Below are positions 54,798-64,000 of a stretch of DNA of 64,000 nucleotides, piece by piece; the stretch's first letter is position 1, and each line of letters opens with the position of its first letter. The position numbers and the translations under genes were made by a program. The notes beneath the pieces were generated by a model, which was given only the letters and a program-made list of their open reading frames with translations, had not been told where the DNA came from and ran no database searches. Source of the DNA: Echinococcus granulosus (Eukaryota > Platyhelminthes > Cestoda > Cyclophyllidea > Taeniidae); contig NW_020170385.1 of NCBI RefSeq assembly GCF_000524195.1, positions 1,443,898 to 1,507,897 on the forward strand. Reading direction: 5' to 3'.

Positions 54798-55996
54798 GGA
54801 ATTCTGAAATGTACATATGGAGATGCTTGCAAGTTTTTGGTTATTTCAATGCTCAATTTGGGCACGTTAGTGCCAGCTGAGACCCCTCTGGTCGCCTAGA
54901 CGGGGTTGGGTCGTCGAATCGCGTTTATTTTTCAAATTCTTGGTGGGGCGTAGGAAACGTCGAGGTAATCTTATTCTTGGCGGTGTTTTGCAGGTCTGTT
55001 CTGTCTGGAGTCCTACTTTGCGTGACATGCAGGCCAAATTGGTTCTCTAGGTATGGGTTTGAATCCCCGGTGAATGCAGTGATTTGATGTGGTGGGCTTT
55101 CTTCGTGGCGTGGGTGGTGCTCATCCTGGGTTGTCTGTGGTTGTTCTGGTGCCTTTTGGCGTAAGTCGTCACAGTGGGTGGTAAGCTCGTTTTCTAACGC
55201 CTGGGGATGTTTTGAGGCTGGTGTGTGTTAGAATCGGTGCTGCCCAAATCTCTGGCGAATTTGGACCCCTCTGGCGTGCGGCATTCTGCCGTTTTCCTTG
55301 TAGCTCTTTCTTCCGTTCTGTTCCCCCAACAAGTATCCGCGAAGGGTGTGGTACTTCATTATTCCTCCGGGGTTGTGATGACCCAAAAAAGACAAGACAC
55401 AGGCCCTTATGATCAGGTAAGTTGCATGACAGTCAGGGCCTGGTTTTACTGGACTGAAGGTCTTGGTTGCACCAGTAGGCTTTCTACTCCCAGTGAAGTT
55501 TCTGCGCGCTTCCAGTGGTCGGGCGGTATGTGTAATGAGGGTGACAGACTCGGAGGGATCATTCATGGGACGATTTGCATCACGTGCGCAAAGCTTACCC
55601 CCAATCATCATTAGAGGGAACCCTTTGTCGACTTATAACTGCAAGAAATACAGCATTTACGAGGCACCGTTTCTGTCTTTCGTACCAAAAAATTGCATTG
55701 AAAAACACTGTTTTCTCAAATTACTGCATTTTTTGGTACTTTAGGATAATGAGTTTTCTGTTCAAGTGAAATGCGGCCTTGCTTTGTTCCTTGTGCCTTG
55801 CTTAAATTATTTGTTTTGCAAAAAGGCATTCTAGTTGTGGTATTTTTAGTGCGAGATGTGCCAGCCAATTAGATAATCTGCTAGGTCATGTGACATTTGT
55901 TTAAGTCCTTCGCAGTTATTTGTCGCAATTCTGGCGTTTCATAGTTTTATCTGCGGAAGGGGCAATGGGGTAACGAATGCTTAAAAAAAACAAAAT
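54798..55996. repeat. G/T-rich segment between NUF2 and alpha-catenin, possible SINE-type repeat
   Basis: From about 54860 to 55620 the sequence is rich in G and T and unlike its AT-rich surroundings. It carries GGTTTGAATCCC at 55056-55067, a near-perfect pol III B-box. Overlapping open frames on both strands (129 and 127 codons) have no splice context or family likeness. A tRNA-derived SINE or other short retroelement is the simplest reading. The last 370 bases before 55997 are ordinary and should hold the alpha-catenin 5' UTR. Confidence 0.4.
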
Positions 55997-58900
55997 ATGG
56001 CTAAAAGTGAAGGTTTTCAAATAGCTTGCGCAGTTTCCGTTGAAAAAATTCTGGAGCCTTTGGTTGAGCAAATATCCGCGCTGATTGACCGGAATGACTC
56101 ACTGGATCGTCCTAAGGGTCTGTCTCAAAACAAGGCCACAATTCTCGACCTGGTCAAGAATGTAAGCTTATAAACTCGTTGTTTAATAAAGTCATAAATG
56201 CATTAGTAGATTTTTGGAGTATTTTGGGCATTTGTGTTGCGGTCCTCTTGAGTTACCCATGTTCTTTGTATCTAACACTAATTGTTTCATTGTTGTCATT
56301 TTCATTGCTTTTTGTTTATAAAACTAGCATTTACTAGGTTATGTACTTTTTAGACATTTTATGACCTTTTTGGTTAACCTCTTCGCTTGTATTGTTGCTA
56401 CATTCTAGTAAGTTTGATCAACATTCTTAGATTAAAATCAATGACATCTTGCGAGTATATACGGGGTTTCTTGGTATTCTGTTAATTCGTTTTGCTATTT
56501 TAGCAATATGTGTTCCAGTAAAATCTTTGTCGTTCTTTCGGCAGTCTATGTAGCGCTATTCGTGACTCTGGTGCAGCGTGACAATACTTGAGAATTCGAG
56601 CCTTAATTTTTTATTTGGCTCTCTGATATGTTTGTCATAGGCTTTTTTTGTAGTCCTCATGGTGTACATAATAACATAGTTTCGTTGATATGTTAAAGGC
56701 GATAGGCGATTTAATGAAAAATGCGGAAGAAGTACGCGGCGAGTGTCCCGACGTGTCGGCAAATTTCCAGGTTGCTCTATCAGAAATTCAGGATATCGGT
56801 GATCATTTCCACAAGTCAGTGAACGCCTTTTTGGACAACCCCGAGAGTGAGGAATTTCACGCAGAAATGCTGAGGGCTTTGCGAAGCCTTTTATCATCTG
56901 TAACACGTGTCTTTATACTTGCTGATCTAATTGACGTCAGTCAACTTCACAGCTGTCTCGAAAATATCAAGGGCGATGCAGAATGCATTGGAATTTTAAC
57001 CGATGAAAGTGTATGACATTTCGGTCATTATTTTCTGCCACTAGTCTAGGCTTCAGCATTTTATTATTCCGACACGAGTAATAAATAATAATTTTTGACT
57101 CACCTTTGTGATTATTTATCTATCTGCATTGTAAAAGTTGACATTCTCTAAAGTTGCGCTGGACATAGGCGTCTAAGAGAAGAAAATATGATTTCGAACC
57201 TTTTTGAGATTAATAACCACCCATTTTGTGATATTTTTAAACATCGAGCTTTCACACCTCGCAAAATAGGGCCCTTCAAACATTTTGAGTCGCAGGAATA
57301 AATGTGGACGAATTAGCCGTAACTTTTTAACCTTTTCTTTATTTAAATATAACTTTTCCAACTTTCCATGCTAAATACTAAGCTTTGGTTCCTAGGCAAT
57401 TGCTATTTGTATATCTAAATAGGTTAATAAATTCAATTTTAGGAGCTTTCTTGTTTGTGCTCATTACTGGAGAACCATTTCAAAGACCTTCAAGTCCTGC
57501 TAAAGTTTCGGAGTCAGGATTTTCTTGGTTCAAAACAACGGGTCGATCTAAACAATAGTTGCGCAACTCTCACTCTGGCCTGTGAAATGATGGTCGCCTC
57601 TACAAAGGTACCTTGATATTTGTCCACTGCCGTAAGAAGACAAATGACTTATTTAAAAAAGAGCAGCACTCAGTTAGTAGTAAACACATTTGCAACACCC
57701 TCTTAGTCTGCCTGAGTTTCATAGTCGGCGTTTTTCACCAGCATTTAAAAAATGGGCATGTCGTTTATAAACCCCTTTATTGTGACACAGTTACGGTACT
57801 CTCTAGCCTTTGGATCATTTTCTTAAAAAGGCACAGCGCCGATTTGCAAACGTAAATACTGCGGTTTTGTAAGTGAGTATCTGAAATGGTAACTAGATTT
57901 TACTCACTTCATCCTGGAAGGCCAGTTTTTGCTACCCGAAATTGGCGACATTGGCGGCCAATCGCGAGTTCGCAGTGAAGTTGGTTAACAGGGCGGTTGA
58001 CCGCCTGGTCTGCGCCTGTGATACAACCTACTCCCCAGCGACACTGCCACCACTGCAGGGACAGGCCGTAGCGCAGCTCATGCAGGCGGTTGTGGTACGC
58101 AAGTCCTTCCACCCCTCCCCGTCTAGCCTCTCTCTACATAGTCACTATGTCCCGCCCTTCCCATTCACAGAAATGTGCAGAGGCAGGAGTTGAGAAAGTG
58201 GAATCCTGGAACAGCACTTTTTTCCAGAGCAATGTTCAAAAACTCTCCACTGAAATCGCAATTCTAACGCAGTCAGCTGGTTTGGGGAATATTTTTCAAG
58301 CGGGCATAGCACGCAACATTCATGAACTCAATGAGGCGGTCGATCTGTTCATCGAAGCTTGGGACTACGAGGTGTGGTGGTAGAACGAATAAATGCTTTT
58401 GACCTATTGATCGCTTTTATTGCCGTATTCTTTTTGCACAACTGTAGACTTCAGCTGGTTTACGAGAATATATGATGACGATGAAGAGATCTTGTGCAAA
58501 TATTCGTTCGCTGATCTCACAAGCAGCGCTTACTCTTTCTTCATCAACCTTCATTGCAAACAACACTGCCCTTAGTCATTTGGAAGAGTCTGCTAAATAC
58601 GCCAGCGAAGAAAATTTAGTATCGGCAGTAGTAGAAATTCAGGTAGCTATATATCCGGATTTATTATTCACTGCCCATTTGCTGAATGTGCCCAGTAACG
58701 TATTGAAGGGCTGGCAAAGTAGCTAATATTGCTAGGTCCCAGGGAGATATACAAGAGATCACATTTCTAACCTCCGTAAACTTAATTACCCAGGTTACAA
58801 TAATTTGGGATTGGGTGTTAAAGTAAGGTTATGTGTTTTATATGAATCATGAATTTCCACTGTAAATTTTTATCAACGTGGCTCCCATTATTCTTTCTAT

Positions 58901-61900
58901 GTGCCTCACAAATTGTTGCCTTGAGAGCTTAGCTAAAAGCCACCGAGGATTTGGCTCCTTATTAACATCAAATGTTATAATTTGGCAGTAACACTAAATG
59001 TGTCTTGAATGTCATTTTAATGTAAGGGCTGAAAAAATTTTACGATGTTTGTTACTTCCAACATCATTACTAAACGATCGAACGGCTTGAGGTCAGCATT
59101 CAAAACTGCAATTTGTTCCCCATCAGGAAGATCAATAAAATGGAACTAATGGGTGAACTTCATATTGTTGCAGCAGCAAACATCAGATCTCATCGATTCT
59201 GCTCTCTGTTTATGTGGTGTGGGGACGGACCCAAATATGATGCATTTTGTAAGGGTCACTGCTAATGACTTGGAACAACTTGCTCCCCAATTGATCAACG
59301 CCTCAAAGGCTCTTACTCTGCGAAGCCAATCCTCGGTGAGTACACGGCTTTGCTATCTAAATCCACTTAGGTATATGTACCGTTTGAAAGCGGAATATCA
59401 TTTTACCTGTGTTTTGTCTTCCATTGAAACACGGAAAGTAAAGCATAACACCTCGTTGTTATCCAAAAATTCAAATAACTCTGTGATGTATCAGGCGAGG
59501 TGACTGGCTCAATTTGAATGATATTTGCCTTTATTTTAAAACAAATGGTTTTTGGAGGTTTTCCCAAACGTAAGGGTTTGTTTAGTGACGGTGTACGCAT
59601 CAATTTAATTTTAGCTAACCAAAGAAAACTTCTCCATATTCCTCAAATGCTACAAGTCTTTAGTGCAAAAGCTCTGCGATTACATCGATGAGATGACAAA
59701 TGTTTTGGATTTCCTGGAAGCGTACGATCGGTTGCTGCAGGACGACATAAACTCATGCCAAACGAATGCGGAGGTAAGAATGAAAGCACACCTCGGCCAG
59801 ACAAATGTCAGGTTGATTCCCAGACTATTTGCACCATTTTCAATATGGTCTCAATCGTGCTAACGCCGTCTTCTTGAATATGTTCAATGGTTTACTTTTA
59901 GGCTGCGCAAAGGAGTGGTCTCATAAGCGTATCTCGCAAGTTATCCGCTCGCTGTTATAGAGCAGTTCGATACATCCTCACCAAATTGGAGACATCCAAC
60001 GGGCACAACGCGAATGCGAACCAGACTCAAGCAACACTTGAGAGCATAGAAAAGAATGTAAGTACTTCACAGCAATAATGATTTCTAATTAATTATTCTA
60101 CTACTATGCATTATTTTCTTTTAATTTTGCCCCTTACCTGTTGTACACTGATAAATCAAATTGCTCTATTAGCTACTGTCAGTTTTGTGGTTCTTCGTTT
60201 GTCGCACCAAATCCTACTTACAGTTGGTGTTAGCTTACATTATTGCATGAGCATTTTTTTGTCAAATAAGAAAACCTGATGGTAGCCTAGGCACAAAGAC
60301 TATGGGTTAGGCCTGAATCAGTCGGAAGAGGTGAATCATCAGCATAGAAAGGAATTTTTATTTTATATAAACGAGAAACAAATAAGGAAATTCGTATTCC
60401 TTGTGCTAGCTTATTCCGCAGCTCACTGAAGCAACGGGAGAGGTGTGTCGTAATTTGCATTCGCGAAACAGAGCACTTCAAGTCGACAACGTTCGACGCA
60501 TTGGTGAAGCAATCCGCGATGCTTTTAGTGGGCTAAGGCCCCTGCTGGATACAATGGATTCCCGACAGGGAGAGACATCTTCAAATCTTGCAGAAACCAC
60601 CTTCGATTTGCCACCACCGACGCCATCTCTGCCCCCTCCGCTGCCACCACCCCAACCAAACGAATATACCCACGACTCGTTCATCCGTAAGCGATCCTCG
60701 CATGTAGACTTGTACTACGGTGATCATGCAACATTCCGGTGAAATCAAGACCAGCTGTAAAAGAACAATGGTATTGACGTACTCAAGCGATGCATGAATA
60801 GAGATTAATCAAAACTTTGTGCAGCAACAATTATGACTGTAATAATAGAAATTTTATAAATTCCAGCGAAGGGACTGTGAAATATACATACCCTCTGGAT
60901 TGTTAAGTAGATTGCAATCTTAATGTTATTTAAGGCCATTTGAAAGTCGCATATTTGTTGTCATGAATTTAATGATTCCTGGTTTAGGATTATCCCTTTT
61001 ACCAATGACCTGGTAAATTTCACCGACGTCTTCTCCTCATTTCAAACCTGCTCATTTTTCCTTCGTAATCCACATATCTTAGGGCGTTCTTGCATTAAAA
61101 TTCAGGCAGTATTCCTTGCAGATACGCTGGCTCCTAATGAGAATGATTATTAAATTCTGGTCAGATTGTATAAATGCATAATAATAAAAAAGTGGTAGAA
61201 GCTCACTAACTCCGCATGAGCTAAACGGCCCATCTCAGGGAAAGAGGGCCAACCCATTCACACCCATAAATTTTGCCTTTTGAATAAATTGAAAATATTC
61301 TGAGGAAAGTTTCCTGATAAGTCATCTTTCTTTAGTTAAGCGACAATTTATGCAAAAGTTTAATGCTCAGAAATTTAATTGGCATTCTTTTCATCCACTG
61401 AAATACTTTTCTAATGTCTGAAATTAATATATGGATTAATTATACAATGAAATCGGTTTTATTTGAGTCTCTATAAATTGCATCATCTGAAGAAACAATT
61501 GTCGGGATCACAGATTCATGTGACTTCTTTTAACAGAGTAAAGTTCTAAAATGGTTTAGAATTAATGTAGAGCTCTTTTCTGTCATTTGCAGGAGACTCC
61601 TGACGATGATTTACGCTATGCAACATGACATCGGATTTTTGAGCACATCGAGCCTTTAATAACCAGTAACTTGTTCTAGAGCTAATCGTATCCGCTTTTA
61701 AATGCAACTCACCTCACTATCCATTTGAAATAAATTAACGGTTGCGTGCATTGAGTAATTACTTCCAAATACCATAGTGCGATTTCTGGTTGGCTTTGAC
61801 TAACAACTGCATTCTAATCCTCTGCACAACTGCACCTTTGCACTTCTTGATGCTTGATTTCTCTGCTTCTTACTGCATATGGAAACATGTTGTCTTCATA

Positions 61901-63195
61901 ATCTTCTGTTAGTGGTGAATATATGTTTCCTGACTAGTTATTGAGAATTTGATCTTTTATTGGTTTTCCCTGGAGGACATCTCACACACAGGTTAGCAAA
62001 TGGACCTTTGTTCTTGTTTGCCAATACAATACTAAATTTAAGTGTATTTAATGATGAAACAATTTAGCGTACTTTCTTTTGTTTAAGTCGTTGTTCTCTA
62101 AACGTTATAATGGCAAACATTCATCGTAGCTCAAGTAACCCACCCCAATAGGTGCGCATGTCCAATAAGCTCATTCTCAAAGCCCAGGATTAATGTAAAT
62201 ACTAAATATGACGAATCTATTATACGTTTACTTTGCGTAATTTTTGTAGAGATTGATCATTACAAGTCAAGCCTGTTATGAGTGTATGTCTAACTCTAAA
62301 AATTTCTTCAAGCAGACCCATTTAGTGGATCCTCCATACGAAGTTCGCGGTCGTCACAAGCGTCGTGCTCTCTTCAACAGTTTTTGAATAGAACGGCTCC
62401 AAATCTAAATCAAATGGTTAACAAATTCAACATGGAACAGGCGAGTCTCATGTACCAAATTGAAAGGATGGAGGCGAGTGGGAATGACCTAATGGTGCCA
62501 ACTGTTCGAAAAATTTGTCTTCGATTAACTGATGTAATCGACTATATGACAGTACCCGAGGGGAGTATAATTGCAACGGATGCAGAACTTGTTCAAGTAT
62601 TGTCGTAGTACAGTATTATTCTCCTACTACTATTGATAATAGTAGTCGCATTAATCTATGTTTATATTAAAGGCAACTCACGAGGTCGCGTTGATGACGG
62701 CGCAGTTAAATGGGAAGTGTGAAAAGATAACGCGGGGCTCTTCTGAAATAAGTGCCAAGAGAAGGTTATTCACTTCCCTGAAAAATATTAATCTATTTTC
62801 GCATGAGCTGGCAGTGATGAGTCGAGTGAAAGCCGGTTTGAAAACACCAAATAGCGAGTTATGTGTATGTTTGTCTTCCAAAATTAGCGGCGCACTGACG
62901 ATCAAATACAAGTAATGTTGAACGATTTCCTTCATTGTAGCTTGACAATGTAATTTTCCTGGTTCGATCTGCTCGGAACTTAATGCGAGAAGTAAATAAG
63001 GCCATGAGTCAGGTTCGGACTATTACCGATCAAAACCGGTTTCGGTCCGCCACCGCGCTTCCACCCGTTCCACCTCGTCCCCGTCGGCGTCGTGCCAGCA
63101 CGCAGAACGGAAGCGGCGACGACTGCAGCAATAATGAAATCGCTCCATTGACATTCGATGTTAGGATTGATCGAAGTGTCGACTTTTCATATTAA
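55997..63195 (+). CDS. CTNNA1: Alpha-catenin (adherens-junction actin linker)
   Basis: Thirteen phase-consistent exons: 55997-56161, 56699-57010, 57443-57607, 57921-58094, 58171-58371, 58448-58642, 59174-59335, 59615-59773, 59902-60057, 60422-60719, 62316-62596, 62673-62864 and 62941-63195. They give 904 aa, close to human alpha-E-catenin (906). The N-terminus reads VEKILEPLVEQI, as in the beta-catenin-binding vinculin-homology 1 domain. LRALRSLLSSVTRVFILADL is characteristic of alpha-catenin. The middle domain includes LREYM, LEQLAPQLINAS and DEMTNVLDFLEA. The actin-binding region (about 666-904) includes a SGNDLMVPTVRKI stretch and SARNLMREV. Alpha-catenin links cadherin-beta-catenin to F-actin. 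Residues 627-642 form a proline-rich linker (LPPPTPSLPPPLPPPQP) at the position where vinculin, not alpha-catenin, normally has one. The C-terminus ends in a basic PRPRRRRAS motif. Which vertebrate paralogue it matches best cannot be told; the symbol stands for the family. Confidence 0.92.
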
Positions 63196-64000
63196 GCTGT
63201 ATATCCGAGAGACCAGGTTTTCTTAGCAAAATGTTGTATTTTTCCTATTCTGTCTTTTGGCTTTTTCGAGGAGTTGTTCGATGGAGTCATGAATTTTGGA
63301 AGGGTTCATGTCAGTCAGTGTTTGAAGATCACTTGCACAAGGATTTTGTTTAACTCTTCCATATGCATGGCGTTAAATCATTCATTGTACACGTTAAGGA
63401 CCAAAGCAATTTAGAAATTAAACTAAGTGGTTTGTGGTAAAAACTAGCTTTACCAAGTCATTACGCCCTTAATTTATCTAATAGTGAAATAAATGCCTAG
63501 GCGGCAACCATTATTAAAAGGATATCCTTCTGAAGGTTAAGGTAGGTAGATAAGTTCTGTTCACCCTGTTGTACCGCTGAAATCCCTGAAGATGTTTTGG
63601 TGAAACGACTTGAATGAATTATCAACCTCCAGATTGTTCCACATTGATTCACAGATAACGAAGCAATGTTGATGCAATGTGGACTGGAGCACTCGAGAGT
63701 GACTAAAAATTAGTAGTAAGTAAAGGCAAGTTCTTGCAAATAATAAGTCTGATCTGGCCCTGAAAGTTTATAGGTTCTTAACTGCAAAGGCAGTAAATGA
63801 AGTTTAAATCTTAAATTTTGATTTGTATGACAATAAATTCATGCGTCTCAGCCATGATCTTGACAACCACTAATGTCGTGAGCTTGGAAACAGCAATACC
63901 TACAATTTACTATGACTTGGATAATCTAGGTAAAAAAGATGTTGACGACAGCAAAATCTTGAGTCGCTCAATAGACTGGAAACCAAATGGGGCTTGAGTG
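63196..64000. other. Alpha-catenin 3' UTR and downstream flank
   Basis: No coding exon is visible. AATAAA at 63488-63493, about 290 bases after the stop, is a plausible poly(A) signal. Confidence 0.5.

Noticed and set aside
55225..55614. 129-codon plus frame and 127-codon minus frame overlapping each other
   Set aside because: Both strands are open across the same GC/GT-rich block, neither has splice context or family likeness, and the composition explains the lack of stops.
55997..63195. Vinculin as the identity of the last gene
   Set aside because: The proline-rich linker suggests vinculin, but the length, the N-terminal LEPLVEQ context and the ALRSLLSSVTRVFILADL segment fit alpha-catenin, and the repeated vinculin D2/D3 block is absent.
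1..64000. CRISPR arrays, bacterial operons, phage or plasmid functions, or a new multi-gene defence system
   Set aside because: There are no regularly spaced repeats and no prokaryotic gene organisation, and all recognised genes are split animal genes.

Overview
This is eukaryotic nuclear DNA, AT-rich, with intron-split genes. The proteins are divergent animal orthologues, and several genes carry 30-45 bp introns at their 5' ends with much longer introns towards the 3' end. That gradient is known from schistosomes and other parasitic flatworms, so I infer a platyhelminth (trematode or cestode). The species is not identifiable from the window. A 100-N assembly gap lies at 28562-28661.

Seven protein-coding genes could be rebuilt exon by exon. 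Splice sites were chosen by GT/AG rule, reading phase and remembered family similarity; no search was run.

Left part (1-28000): mostly non-coding, with two plus-strand genes. One is a divergent AGC-type (PKA-like) protein kinase (6786-13850, five exons, 948 aa). The other is a rhodopsin-class orphan GPCR (16514-24035, two exons, 589 aa).

Middle (28000-52000): three minus-strand genes in a row. These are CLPTM1L (28044-33730, 11 exons, 513 aa), UBAC2 (35566-37482, eight exons found, N-terminus missing) and LARP1 (40429-51909, 17 exons, 1277 aa, La motif plus DM15 repeats).

Right part (52000-64000): two plus-strand genes. NUF2 (52734-54797, eight exons, 423 aa) is head to head with LARP1. Alpha-catenin (55997-63195, 13 exons, 904 aa) follows in tandem.

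The genes are housekeeping or signalling functions that do not form one pathway: ER lipid scrambling and ER protein handling (CLPTM1L, UBAC2), TOP-mRNA control (LARP1), the kinetochore (NUF2) and cell adhesion (alpha-catenin). I found no CRISPR array, operon or undescribed multi-gene system. The most unusual points are the micro-introns, the odd activation segment of the kinase, the altered GPCR motifs, and a vinculin-like proline-rich linker in alpha-catenin.
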